Positions 18,946 to 27,771 of a DNA stretch of 64,000 nt are shown here, piece by piece. The translations under genes were made by a program, and so were the position numbers. The first letter of the stretch is position 1. Each line of letters opens with the position of its first letter. Origin of the DNA: Fodinibius sediminis (GTDB lineage: Bacteria; Bacteroidota; Rhodothermia; Balneolales; Balneolaceae); contig NZ_FXTH01000008.1 in the NCBI RefSeq assembly GCF_900182555.1, positions 1 through 64,000 on the forward strand. Reading direction: 5' to 3'. The notes beneath the pieces were generated by a model that saw only the letters and a list, made by a program, of their open reading frames with translations, was not told where the DNA came from and did no database searches.

Positions 18946-20982
18946 TTAGATAAAAAGGATAAATAGTACCAGGAAACTAAAAATCACATAGACCAGGTAC
19001 GTTTGGATTTTACCGGTCTGTATTTTGCTAAGCATGCTTCCGGCACGATCGGCAGATGCGGCAGTAGCATGTACAAGTCCATCTACTATGTTGGTATCGA
19101 ACAGTCCGGCAACGCTTGCGATGCCGCGGCTAACCCATGCTGAGCTGTTGACTATAGCATCGATGATATGCTCGTCAAACCACTTGGATATTCGCGTTAA
19201 CAGGAACAGGCCGCTTACGAAGATACGGTCGTACAGCTCGTCGAAATACCAGCTGTTAAAAGACAAATCGTATAGAACGCCCGTTCTTTGTACAAGGTTT
19301 TCGGCTTTGATCTTTTTCCAGTAATACATGCCGATGGCGAGCAGAATACCACTCAGGGCAAATAAGATTGACAGTACCATGGCTGTGCCGTGAATGTGAT
19401 GGACTGCCTCTTCAAAAATTCCCGCATCCACAGGCTGCAGCATGTTCGGAACCATACTTATGGGCCGCTCAATGGCCTGGTATAACCATCCGTCAGCTGC
19501 TCCAAAGGGATTAAAACTGTAGAAAACGAACAGGGAAACTGTTGCCAGAACAATGAGCGGAAGGGTCATCACCAGGGGAGATTCCTTAATTGCTGAAATG
19601 CGTTCTCTGTCGGATGGATTGCCGTGGAAGGTGAGGAGAAGCAGGCGGAACATGTAAAATGCGGTCATCCCCGCTACAACAAAACCGAGGAGGGGCAACA
19701 GCCAGTGCCCGTTAAGGGTGCTGTAGGCCAGTGTGCCTGCCAGAATTTCATCTTTACTCAGAAATCCGGAAGTAAGTGGAATTCCTGAAATAGCCAGAGT
19801 AAACATCAGGAATGTATAGTAGGTGACAGGCATCTTTGATTTAAGCCCACCCATATTCCGCACGTCCTGGGCATCGGTATGGTGATCATTCTGCGCGTGC
19901 AATACCTGGTGCATGGCGTAGATTACGCTGCCCGCCCCGAGGAAGAGACCGGCTTTAAAGGCGGCATGGGTTACCAGGTGCATAAAGCCGGCCGTATAGG
20001 CCCCGACGCCAAGTGCAAGAATCATATAACCCAGTTGGCTAATTGTAGAGAACGCCAGAACCCGTTTGATATCGAATTGCGTTAGTGCGATGGATGCGGC
20101 GAGGAATGATGTTATGGCACCGATATAGGCGATTACCAGCAAGGCGTCTGCGGTAAGCATCGGGAACATGCGGGCAACGAGATAGACACCGGCTGCTACC
20201 ATGGTCGCCGCGTGAATGAGAGCGCTGACAGGAGTTGGGCCCTCCATGGCATCGGGCAGCCATACCTGCAGCGGAAACTGTGCTGATTTACCGATAGCTC
20301 CGCAGAAAATGAGCAGGCCCGCAGTGGTTAGCCAGCCCGTGCTGCCGTAGGGAAGCTGTCCCGCTTCGACGAGATCGAAGATCTCTTTGAAAGAGAAGGT
20401 GGCAAAGTTTACGAATAGGATCATTATCCCGAGAAACATCCCGAAATCTCCCACCCGATTCACGATAAACGCCTTGTTGGCGGCATTAGAGGCCGATTTC
20501 TTTTCATACCAGAAGCCGATAAGCAGATAGGAGCTAATGCCAACCAATTCCCAGAATATGTACATGAACAGCAGGTTGCTAGTGAGAACTATTCCCAGCA
20601 TGGAGAAGGAGAACAGCCCGAGATAGGCGTAGTATCGAGAATATCGCGGATCATCTTTCATATACCCGATAGAGAACAGGTGCACCAGAGAACTGACCAG
20701 GGTAACGACTACCAGCATCACCGCCGAGAGGTTATCAATGGTAATGCCAAAATGGATGGTGTGTGTGCCTATTGCAAGCCATCTGAATGTTTGGGTAAAA
20801 GATTCGTCGGGCTGACCGGCCAGCTTTGAGATTAGCAGGCTGAGAGACAGTGCCAGGGCTGTTATCAGAAGGCCGGCTGCAAGCCAGTCGCCTTTCCGGG
20901 GAAGACGCTTGCCTAAAAATATGAGCAGTAAAAAACCCAGCAAGGGCAGAACCAGTATTATAAGAGGCAGTTGAGTAAACAT
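18946..20982 (-). CDS. nuoL: Complex I subunit L (distal proton pump with lateral helix)
   Basis: At 678 residues it is longer than NuoM and NuoN, as expected for the subunit carrying the C-terminal lateral helix. Core motifs include FWELVGISSYLLIGFWYE, SAQFPLQVWLPDAMEGPTP and ALTQFDIKRVLAFSTISQLG. The C-terminal region has an amphipathic stretch (SWYFDELYDRIFVSGLF) and a final membrane anchor (YLVYVIFSFLVLFILFI). Normal length argues for an intact coupling element. Confidence 0.95.
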   Translation of the reverse strand: MFTQLPLIILVLPLLGFLLLIFLGKRLPRKGDWLAAGLLITALALSLSLLISKLAGQPDESFTQTFRWLAIGTHTIHFGITIDNLSAVMLVVVTLVSSLVHLFSIGYMKDDPRYSRYYAYLGLFSFSMLGIVLTSNLLFMYIFWELVGISSYLLIGFWYEKKSASNAANKAFIVNRVGDFGMFLGIMILFVNFATFSFKEIFDLVEAGQLPYGSTGWLTTAGLLIFCGAIGKSAQFPLQVWLPDAMEGPTPVSALIHAATMVAAGVYLVARMFPMLTADALLVIAYIGAITSFLAASIALTQFDIKRVLAFSTISQLGYMILALGVGAYTAGFMHLVTHAAFKAGLFLGAGSVIYAMHQVLHAQNDHHTDAQDVRNMGGLKSKMPVTYYTFLMFTLAISGIPLTSGFLSKDEILAGTLAYSTLNGHWLLPLLGFVVAGMTAFYMFRLLLLTFHGNPSDRERISAIKESPLVMTLPLIVLATVSLFVFYSFNPFGAADGWLYQAIERPISMVPNMLQPVDAGIFEEAVHHIHGTAMVLSILFALSGILLAIGMYYWKKIKAENLVQRTGVLYDLSFNSWYFDELYDRIFVSGLFLLTRISKWFDEHIIDAIVNSSAWVSRGIASVAGLFDTNIVDGLVHATAASADRAGSMLSKIQTGKIQTYLVYVIFSFLVLFILFI

Positions 20983-21020
20983 TCGCTATATCCGGTTAAA
21001 TTGGTTTTCTTTCTTGCGTA

Positions 21021-21356
21021 TTACCCTTTTAGTGAATCAATTTCGTCGAGATGAACCGTATTGAATCTGCTGTACATGTTTAATACGATAGCCAGTGCAA
21101 CAGCGGCTTCAGCTGCAGCGATGATTATGACAAAAAGTGCGATCATCTGCCCTTCGAGAGACAAAGAGGTATAGCGGCTAAAGGCAATGAGATTGATATT
21201 GGCGGAGTTTAGAATTAATTCTACGCCCATGAGAACCATAATTACGTTACGTCTGGACAGTACGGCCATCAGCCCCAGTGAAAGCAGCAGTGCACTTACT
21301 ATCAGAAAATGAACTAGTCCTGGTTCCGCAAGCCACGGTGTTATCATGAGTTCCAT
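21021..21356 (-). CDS. nuoK: Complex I subunit K
   Basis: A small three-helix protein (111 residues) with the family core VLMGVELILNSANINLIAFSR containing the membrane Glu, and a second conserved Glu in IIAAAEAAVALAIVL. These two glutamates belong to the proton path near the quinone module. The gene follows nuoJ with a 5-base gap. Confidence 0.95.
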   Translation of the reverse strand: MELMITPWLAEPGLVHFLIVSALLLSLGLMAVLSRRNVIMVLMGVELILNSANINLIAFSRYTSLSLEGQMIALFVIIIAAAEAAVALAIVLNMYSRFNTVHLDEIDSLKG

Positions 21357-21361
21357 AATGC

Positions 21362-21877
21362 CTATTGTTCTTCGTTTTTAATTGCCGTTAATCGGGTCGA
21401 CATCAGTATGGCTCCCACGATGGCGATCAGGAGCAGTACGCCTGCAATAATAAAAGGCAGTATATAGTCGCTCATGAGAAGTATGCCGAGGTCATAGACG
21501 GTTTCACTTCGCTCCTCCGGCATAACCATCTGCCATGAGGTCGTAGCATAGGCGTAGACCAGAAGTACCGTTGTCACCGCAGCCAGCAAAGATGCGGGCA
21601 GCATATTGACGGTCACAGCTTTAAACTTCTGTGTTACCGCCTGTTCGGTGAGCATCAGCCCGAAAAGAATGAGGATAAGAATGCCGCCTACATAAACCAG
21701 CAGCTGGGTAGCGGCAATAAAATCGGCATATAGCAGCACATACAGTACCGCTATGCCGGCCAGTGAAAACATAAGCGCAAAGGCGGAGTGCACGATATTT
21801 TTTGAAAAGACCATTATGGCCGCGGCCCCCACGGTTACAATTGAAAAGAGATAAAAAACTATAGCAGTGAGATCCAT
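21362..21877 (-). CDS. nuoJ: Complex I subunit J
   Basis: Five predicted helices in 171 residues, beginning TAIVFYLFSIVTVGAAAIMV. The segment LLYADFIAATQLLVYVGGIL with the family-typical YVGGILIL helix that contains the pi-bulge is present. The C-terminus continues a few residues past the last helix (STRLTAIKNEEQ). Spacing to nuoI is 4 bases. Confidence 0.95.
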   Translation of the reverse strand: MDLTAIVFYLFSIVTVGAAAIMVFSKNIVHSAFALMFSLAGIAVLYVLLYADFIAATQLLVYVGGILILILFGLMLTEQAVTQKFKAVTVNMLPASLLAAVTTVLLVYAYATTSWQMVMPEERSETVYDLGILLMSDYILPFIIAGVLLLIAIVGAILMSTRLTAIKNEEQ

Positions 21878-21881
21878 CAGT

Positions 21882-22466
21882 TTATCCTTCTGAATTTTTC
21901 TGTTTGGCTTTTGAGGTTTGGTCTGCTTTTTGCGCTTTTTTCTTCCGGGCCGCCTCTTTCTTTTTTCTCTGTTTCTCTTCCTGTTCCTTTTCCGCTTTTT
22001 CTTTTACTTCGGTTACTTTATCGGCACTTAATTCGCTGAATTGGAACAGAAGATTGTTTCGATCATATTCGGAGTATTCATATTCCGGTACCATGCTTAT
22101 GCATTCGGTGGGGCAGGGGGGGACACACATATCGCAATACATGCATTTCGACATATCTATGTTAAAGGTTGTGATCCAGAAACGTTTAGGATTTCCGGTG
22201 GAAGTTTTTCCCAGATCCACATCTTTGGTAGCCTGGACCGTTTCGATGGCGATACAGTTAACCGGGCAGGCCCTTTCACAGAGCTTGCAGCCAATGCAGT
22301 CATCAATATGTACAAACAGCTTGCTGCGCGCCCCGGAGGGGAGTTCATCCCGCTCTTCGGGATATCTGAGGGTCACCGATGGCTGCAAGAGGTGGCGCAT
22401 GGTTACGCCCATCCCGGTAAAGATTGTTTTGAAGGTTGTCCAGCTTTTTTTCAGAGTCTGTACCAT
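21882..22466 (-). CDS. nuoI: Complex I subunit I, 2[4Fe-4S] electron-wire subunit with a long charged tail
   Basis: Two classical cluster motifs bind N6a and N6b: Cys57, 60, 63, 67 (CIGCKLCERACP) and Cys108, 111, 114, 118 (CMYCDMCVPPCP). The N-terminus has the amphipathic helix that packs on the membrane arm. After the conserved domain ends near residue 146, a tail of nearly 50 residues runs to 194. It is dominated by Lys, Glu and Gln (KEQEEKQRKKKEAARKKK) and strongly basic towards its end. Most NuoI proteins I know lack such a tail. With no NuoEFG encoded here, NuoI would be an exposed entry point for electrons, so the tail may be a docking site for an acidic ferredoxin (inference). Confidence 0.95.
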   Translation of the reverse strand: MVQTLKKSWTTFKTIFTGMGVTMRHLLQPSVTLRYPEERDELPSGARSKLFVHIDDCIGCKLCERACPVNCIAIETVQATKDVDLGKTSTGNPKRFWITTFNIDMSKCMYCDMCVPPCPTECISMVPEYEYSEYDRNNLLFQFSELSADKVTEVKEKAEKEQEEKQRKKKEAARKKKAQKADQTSKAKQKNSEG

Positions 22467-22484
22467 AAGTTCACTTTTCTAGTA

Positions 22485-23519
22485 TTAAAAGGTCATTTCC
22501 CATAATGCTATCAGCACAAAATTTATGAATGAGACGGGGATCAAAATGGTCCAGCATATCTCCATAAGTTGATCCACACGGTATCGCGGGAGTGTCCATC
22601 TCATCCACATCATCACAAATACAAACAGCAGGCCTTTCAGCATGAACCAGATGAATCCCCAGACCGGACCGGACAAGTATGAGCCGAACGGGCTTGCCCA
22701 TCCGCCAAAGAAAAGTACAGCACCAAGCAGAGACAGCAGCAGCATATCAGCGTATTCCGCGAGCATGAAGATGCCCCAGCGCATGCCGGAGTATTCGGTC
22801 TGGAAGCCCGCAACCAGTTCCGATTCTGACTCCGGAAGGTCAAAAGGCACCCGGTGCGACTCGGCTACAATCGAAATGAAAAAGATGATGAATGCTACAA
22901 TCAGGAAAGGATTTTGAAAGATCAGCCAGTTGGGCAGAAAACCAAGTATATCATTGCCGGTCTGCATTTCGCTTATAGTCATCAGGTTCAGGGAACCGGC
23001 AACCACCAGTACGGAGAGTACCGACATAATGGTGGGAACTTCATAGCTCACCATCTGGGCCGCAGTTCGCATTCCGCCCAGCAGCGACCATTTATTGTTT
23101 GATGCCCAGGCCCCCATTATTACACTAAGCGTGAGCAGGGAGGTTACAGCGAGCAGATAAAAGACGCCGATGTTTATGGAACTGCCTATATAGGCGCTGC
23201 TGAAGGGGATCACCGAAAAAGCCGCATAGGATGCCGCAAATAGTACAAAGGGGGCCGATTTAAATAGAAATCGACTGGCATTGGTCGGTATAATATCTTC
23301 TTTCTGGATCAATTTGAGCATGTCGGCTATGGTTTGAGCCCATCCGTGCCAGCCGCCTACCCGCATGGGGCCGAGCCGGTCCTGTATATGGGCAGACACC
23401 TTTCGCTCCAGCCATATGGCAAAGAGAGCATAACCGACGATTAACAGCAGAGGCAAAGTGGCAAATATGAGCAATGCCACTGTTGATGAAGGGGTTATTT
23501 GTTCAAGTAAGCTCAGCAT
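22485..23519 (-). CDS. nuoH: Complex I subunit H (quinone-site membrane subunit)
   Basis: Eight helices in 344 residues. Family landmarks are WLERKVSAHIQDRLGPMRVG at the N-terminal side, AESHRVPFDLPESESELVAG for the quinone-cavity loop with its glutamates, and YSGMRWGIFMLAEYAD. All the charged residues of the E-channel loop appear intact. It lies 18 bases upstream of nuoI and 30 bases downstream of nuoD. Confidence 0.95.
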   Translation of the reverse strand: MLSLLEQITPSSTVALLIFATLPLLLIVGYALFAIWLERKVSAHIQDRLGPMRVGGWHGWAQTIADMLKLIQKEDIIPTNASRFLFKSAPFVLFAASYAAFSVIPFSSAYIGSSINIGVFYLLAVTSLLTLSVIMGAWASNNKWSLLGGMRTAAQMVSYEVPTIMSVLSVLVVAGSLNLMTISEMQTGNDILGFLPNWLIFQNPFLIVAFIIFFISIVAESHRVPFDLPESESELVAGFQTEYSGMRWGIFMLAEYADMLLLSLLGAVLFFGGWASPFGSYLSGPVWGFIWFMLKGLLFVFVMMWMRWTLPRYRVDQLMEICWTILIPVSFINFVLIALWEMTF

Positions 23520-23549
23520 AAGTGATATTCAATCGTTTCGTTTTCAGGA

Positions 23550-24695
23550 TTATCGGTCTACGCCTCCCAGCACAATATCGATACTGCCCACAATCGCTAC
23601 CAGATCTGCTACGAGCGCCCCTTTTGATATGGCAGGCAGAATACTCAGATTCACGAAACTCGGTGTTCGTGCTTTTATGCGATAGGGGCCGGACTTTTCA
23701 CTGATAATGTAGTATCCCAGCTCCCCTCTCGGCGTTTCGGTCCGAACATAAACTTCGCCCTCTTTTGAGCGTATTCTTCTGGGAACAGCTTCTTTTACAT
23801 CGCCTTCCCCGGGCATCTGGTCCAGAGCCTGTTCGATTATTTTCAAACTTTCTTCCATTTCCCGAACCCGGACGATATAGCGGTCCCAGCAGTCTCCCAC
23901 GGTTCCCATTTCCCCTTGGCCCACCGGAACGTTGAACTCAAAGCGATCGTAAATGGAATAGGGGTCGTTTTTACGCAGATCCCAGGATACGCCGGACCCC
24001 CGCAGCATAGGCCCGGATGCACTGTAGTTGAGTGCAACTTCTGCCGGCAGCACGCCGATATTGGCTGTCCTGTCGATGAAAATACTGTTGGTTGTCAGCA
24101 GATCGTTTAATTCTTTGATTTTGGGTCGGAAGGAAGTAACGAATTCCCAGGTATCAGACGTAAAATCAGTGGGAATGTCACGCATCAAACCGCCTACGCA
24201 GAGGTAGTTGTAGAGCAGACGAGCACCGCTTACTTTTTCAAGAATACGCAGAATATTTTCCCGTTCGATGAAGCAGTAGAGAAAGGGGGTAAAAGCGCCC
24301 AGATCGAGCCCGAAGGTTCCGATACCCAGAAGATGACTGGCAATACGCTGTAACTCGGCGAGAATGACGCGCATGTATTCCACGCGTTCGGGCACTTCCA
24401 GTTCCAGTAGCTTTTCAACAGCAATTACATACCCCATCTCCTGATGAAGAGCGGAAACATAATCTATGCGATCGGTGTACGGTACCACTTTGGCATAATC
24501 GCCAAGGGATTCCGCATATTTTTCAAAACATCGATGCAGATAGCCGATATCGGGTTTCACTTTTGTAACGACCTCTCCATCAACAGTTACTTCGAGGCGA
24601 AGTACCCCGTGCGTAGACGGGTGCTGTGGTCCCATATTAATGGTCATCGTCCTATTTTCTATTGCGGCCGGTTGGGGAGACGTTACTGGTGCCAT
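23550..24695 (-). CDS. nuoD: Complex I subunit D (49-kDa quinone-binding subunit)
   Basis: The 381-residue product has the signature [17 protein letters not shown], in which the His and the loop line the quinone pocket, followed by [14 protein letters not shown] and the Tyr-containing [17 protein letters not shown]. The C-terminus ends VLGGVDR, as in other NuoD proteins. It is not fused to NuoC, which is encoded separately just upstream. Confidence 0.95.
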   Translation of the reverse strand: MAPVTSPQPAAIENRTMTINMGPQHPSTHGVLRLEVTVDGEVVTKVKPDIGYLHRCFEKYAESLGDYAKVVPYTDRIDYVSALHQEMGYVIAVEKLLELEVPERVEYMRVILAELQRIASHLLGIGTFGLDLGAFTPFLYCFIERENILRILEKVSGARLLYNYLCVGGLMRDIPTDFTSDTWEFVTSFRPKIKELNDLLTTNSIFIDRTANIGVLPAEVALNYSASGPMLRGSGVSWDLRKNDPYSIYDRFEFNVPVGQGEMGTVGDCWDRYIVRVREMEESLKIIEQALDQMPGEGDVKEAVPRRIRSKEGEVYVRTETPRGELGYYIISEKSGPYRIKARTPSFVNLSILPAISKGALVADLVAIVGSIDIVLGGVDR

Positions 24696-24711
24696 GAGCC
24701 TTCGGTTTCAT

Positions 24712-25194
24712 TTAAATTCCTGTTGATACGTTTCTGTACGATTCCTGCTGTTCATAATCCTTCCTGAGCGGGTGCCCCTCCCAGTCCTGCGGCGTTAGAA
24801 TGCGAAGGAGGCCGGGATGCCCCCGAAATGTAATGCCGACGAGGTCGTATGCTTCCCTTTCATGCCAGTTGGCGGTCTTCCAGAGCGATTCAACGGACGG
24901 AACTACAGGGTTGTCTTCAGGAACACGGACTTTCATGACCAGTTTGTGATCATGAATAGTGGAATGAAGATGATAGGCGACTCCCAGCTCATTTTCCTTT
25001 TGGTAGTGAATACCGCTGAGGCACATGAGGTTATTAAATTGAAGGTTTTTATCGTCTCTTAACGTTTTTGCGACTTCCCGGAGTACAGAAGGGGATACTG
25101 TTATCCATGAATCACCTGCTTCAGCATAGGTGGGATCCAGATTGCCACCGTACTCCCGGTTCAGATATTCTGTGATCTCCTCGGTTGTCATCAT
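24712..25194 (-). CDS. nuoC: Complex I subunit C (30-kDa)
   Basis: A soluble 160-residue subunit with the family block WHEREAYDLVGITFRGHPGL and the C-terminal LTPQDWEGHPLRKDY. It ends soon after that block, unlike NuoC versions fused to NuoD. It lies 2 bases after nuoB and 16 before nuoD. Confidence 0.94.
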   Translation of the reverse strand: MMTTEEITEYLNREYGGNLDPTYAEAGDSWITVSPSVLREVAKTLRDDKNLQFNNLMCLSGIHYQKENELGVAYHLHSTIHDHKLVMKVRVPEDNPVVPSVESLWKTANWHEREAYDLVGITFRGHPGLLRILTPQDWEGHPLRKDYEQQESYRNVSTGI

Positions 25195-25196
25195 GA

Positions 25197-25736
25197 TTAT
25201 TCGACCTCTATCGGTTCTTTTTCTTCTTCTGTCGATTCCTGTTCCGTTTCTCTGGGTTCAATGATGGTTTCATTGGATATGCGTTCCTGGAGTTTTAGAA
25301 ACCCTTCAAGTAACGCTTCGGGCCGTGGTGGACAGCCGGGTACATAAACATCAACGGGAATGACCTTGTCTACTCCTTTCAGAACATGGTAGCCGTGCTC
25401 CCAGTAGGGACCGCCGCTGTTGGAGCAGGAACCCATGCTGATTACATACCGGGGCTCAGACATCTGCTCGTAAAGCCGCTCAATTCTGGAAGCCATTTTC
25501 ATGGTAACCGTGCCGGCTACGATCATCACGTCGGCCTGACGGGGTGATGATCGTGGAATGATACCGAAACGATCGAAATCATAGTCGGAGGCTGCGGTCG
25601 CCATCATTTCTATGGCACAGCATGCAAGCCCGAACTGTTCGTACCAGAGTGATGATTTCCGCGCCCAGTTCAGGGCACTTTCCAGCGAAACGATGATGAT
25701 GTTGCTGTCGTGATATTTTTTATCTAACAGTCCCAT
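25197..25736 (-). CDS. nuoB: Complex I subunit B (cluster N2 subunit)
   Basis: All ligands of cluster N2 are present: the tandem cysteines in [11 protein letters not shown], the cysteine in [12 protein letters not shown] and the one in [11 protein letters not shown]. The family motif [21 protein letters not shown] is intact. The C-terminus adds about 25 strongly acidic residues ([13 protein letters not shown]) beyond the usual end. N2 passes electrons to quinone at the NuoB/NuoD interface. Confidence 0.95.
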   Translation of the reverse strand: MGLLDKKYHDSNIIIVSLESALNWARKSSLWYEQFGLACCAIEMMATAASDYDFDRFGIIPRSSPRQADVMIVAGTVTMKMASRIERLYEQMSEPRYVISMGSCSNSGGPYWEHGYHVLKGVDKVIPVDVYVPGCPPRPEALLEGFLKLQERISNETIIEPRETEQESTEEEKEPIEVE

Positions 25737-25763
25737 ACGACATACGGTTTATTGCAAATAGCG

Positions 25764-26225
25764 TTAAGGTTTTAATTTTGTTTTCATGGCCGGGTCAACA
25801 GAAGATTCCTCCGGCTCGTCTTCAACAACACCCACCCCCTCTATATACCGGGGAATCACCGGCCTGGGGATGTCCCACTGCAGGTGCCCCTTACCAAGTT
25901 CATAGGCAAATCCAATAAAGATGAGGAATACAAAGACAAGCATGGCCAAAAATGCGAACCAGCCGATATCCTGAAACACCATCACCCAGGGAAAGAGCAA
26001 TAGAATTTCCACTTCGAAGATGAGAAACATCAAACCGATAATATAAAACCGGTTGTTGAATTGTACCCGGGCGGAACCAAAAGGGGTCTCACCGCATTCA
26101 TAGGTCGCCAACTTTTCTGGATTTGGACGGTCGGGACGCAATAGCCTGGCCACTGCAAGACTCACAGCTACAAAAAGGATGCCCAGAACTAGAAAGAGCA
26201 ATACATTACCGAATTCAGCAAGCAT
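25764..26225 (-). CDS. nuoA: Complex I subunit A, first gene of the nuo run
   Basis: Three helices in 153 residues with the family sequence YECGETPFGSARVQFNNRFY in the first loop, the region that lines the quinone entrance, and FEVEILLLFPWVMVF. A C-terminal extension of about 35 residues (YIEGVGVVEDEPEESS) goes beyond short NuoA versions. A candidate operator and an AT-rich promoter region lie 38-55 bases upstream. No clear Shine-Dalgarno sequence is seen. Confidence 0.95.
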   Translation of the reverse strand: MLAEFGNVLLFLVLGILFVAVSLAVARLLRPDRPNPEKLATYECGETPFGSARVQFNNRFYIIGLMFLIFEVEILLLFPWVMVFQDIGWFAFLAMLVFVFLIFIGFAYELGKGHLQWDIPRPVIPRYIEGVGVVEDEPEESSVDPAMKTKLKP

Positions 26226-26262
26226 ATCTCAAGAGGTTAATGAAGGTTATTATATATTTTTA

Positions 26263-26280
26263 TACCTAAATATCTAAAAT
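26263..26280. promoter_or_regulatory. Shared motif copy upstream of nuoA
   Basis: TACCTAAATATCTAAAAT on the plus strand, 38-55 bases upstream of the nuoA start. The core CTAAATATCT is identical to the copy upstream of the first ferredoxin gene (31114-31131, read on the other strand) and differs by one base from two further copies. The core is itself nearly palindromic (TARATATYTA). Confidence 0.5.
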
Positions 26281-26400
26281 TGTGAAAAAAATCCGGAATC
26301 TACGGTCCCCCTCCATGGGATTATTCCTGCCAGGGCGAAGGTACAATCAGCCTGTATGTTTAGAATTACTGAGTTCATCATTACTCATCAATTTAATTTA

Positions 26401-26419
26401 TCACTCTTCGATGGAGTGA
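26401..26419 (-). terminator. Hairpin after citrate synthase
   Basis: TCACTC at 26401-26406 pairs with GAGTGA at 26414-26419 around a 7-base loop, 17 bases after the gltA stop. Read on the minus strand it is followed by an AT-rich run (ATAAATTAAATT) but not by a clean U-tract, so termination is only likely. It would separate the Kor/citrate synthase unit from the nuo unit. Confidence 0.4.
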
Positions 26420-26435
26420 AAAGCAGCGAGAAATG

Positions 26436-27728
26436 CTACCGATTTTCAATATCGACATAATTCCTCTCCGTGGGCCCTGTATAAATCTGGCGCGGACGGG
26501 AAATCGGTTCTTTATTGTCTCGCATCTCTTTCCATTGTGCAATCCAGCCGGGTAGTCTGCCGAGGGCAAACATCACGGTAAACATTTCAGTGGGGATGTT
26601 CATCGCCCGGTAGAGAATGCCCGAGTAAAAGTCCACATTTGGGTAGAGTTTCCGGTCAACGAAATAACTGTCCGACAGTGCCACCTCTTCGAGTGACTTG
26701 GCAATATCCAGCAGGGGATCGTCAATACCGAGTTCATCAAGTACTTCATCGCATACCTGTTTAATAATTTTAGCCCTGGGATCGAAATTCTTGTATACGC
26801 GGTGGCCGAAGCCCATCAGTCGAAAATCGCTGCTCTTATCTTTGGCTTTTTCCACCATTTTCTGAATACTTTCGTCTGCTTGATGTATTTGTTTCAGCAT
26901 TTCAATAACCTGCTGGTTCGCGCCACCGTGGAGGGGCCCCCAGAGAGCGCAAACGCCGGCCGAAATTGCGGCGTACAGGCTGGCGTGTGAAGATCCCGCC
27001 ATACGTACGGTAGAGGCCGAGCAGTTTTGCTCATGGTCGGCGTGGAGAATCAGCAGGGTATCCAGGGCATTGGCAATAACCGGATTTACGTTAAATTCCT
27101 CTGTGGGCTGCGCAAACATCATGTGCAGAAAGTTTTCCGTATAGCTGAGCCGGTTCTGCGGATACATAATGGGGAAGCCCTTTGATTTTTTATACGACCA
27201 CGCCGCGATGGTGGAAATTTTGGCAATGAGCCGTATAATCGTTAGTTCAACTTCAGCAGGATGGAGCTCTGATTTCTGGGACTCGGGGTAGAAGGTAGAC
27301 AGAGCACTTATCATTGAAGCAAGTACACCCATGGGGTGTGCTTTTGAGGGATATCCCTCATAGAATTTCTTCATCTCCTCATGAATGAGCGTATGCCGAG
27401 TGATCTCAGAGACAAAATTGTCCAGCTCCTGTTTGGGCGGAAGTTCACCGTAGATCAGCAGATATGCCACTTCCAGAAAAGTGGATTGTTCTGCAAGTTG
27501 TTCTATAGGATAACCGCGATAGCGCAATACTCCGTTTTCTCCATCGAGATAGGTGATGGCGCTGTTAGTGGATCCGGTATTCTTAAAGCCGGTATCCAGT
27601 GTTATGTAGCCGGTTTTTCCCCTGAGGCTGGAAACATCGATTGCTTTTTCGTTTTCCGTGCCTTCAACAAGGGGCAGCTGATGGGTTTCCCCGTCAAAAC
27701 GGAGGGTAATGTTATCTGCTATAGACAT
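26436..27728 (-). CDS. gltA: Citrate synthase
   Basis: A 430-residue citrate synthase of the bacterial hexameric (type II) type. It has the small N-terminal beta domain (MSIADNITLRFDGETHQLPL) and catalytic blocks LHADHEQNCSASTVRM, GVCALWGPLHGGANQQV and FGHRVYKNFDPRA, which carry the catalytic His residues; the last catalytic Asp is likely in YPNVDFYSG. It makes citrate from acetyl-CoA and oxaloacetate. It starts 43 bases after korB, so it is probably in one transcript with korA and korB. The cycle's entry enzyme is thus joined to its ferredoxin-dependent 2-oxoglutarate step. Confidence 0.94.
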   Translation of the reverse strand: MSIADNITLRFDGETHQLPLVEGTENEKAIDVSSLRGKTGYITLDTGFKNTGSTNSAITYLDGENGVLRYRGYPIEQLAEQSTFLEVAYLLIYGELPPKQELDNFVSEITRHTLIHEEMKKFYEGYPSKAHPMGVLASMISALSTFYPESQKSELHPAEVELTIIRLIAKISTIAAWSYKKSKGFPIMYPQNRLSYTENFLHMMFAQPTEEFNVNPVIANALDTLLILHADHEQNCSASTVRMAGSSHASLYAAISAGVCALWGPLHGGANQQVIEMLKQIHQADESIQKMVEKAKDKSSDFRLMGFGHRVYKNFDPRAKIIKQVCDEVLDELGIDDPLLDIAKSLEEVALSDSYFVDRKLYPNVDFYSGILYRAMNIPTEMFTVMFALGRLPGWIAQWKEMRDNKEPISRPRQIYTGPTERNYVDIENR

Positions 27729-27771
27729 AATCTGATTCTTTTTAATTCATAATTTATAGAACAATACCTTG

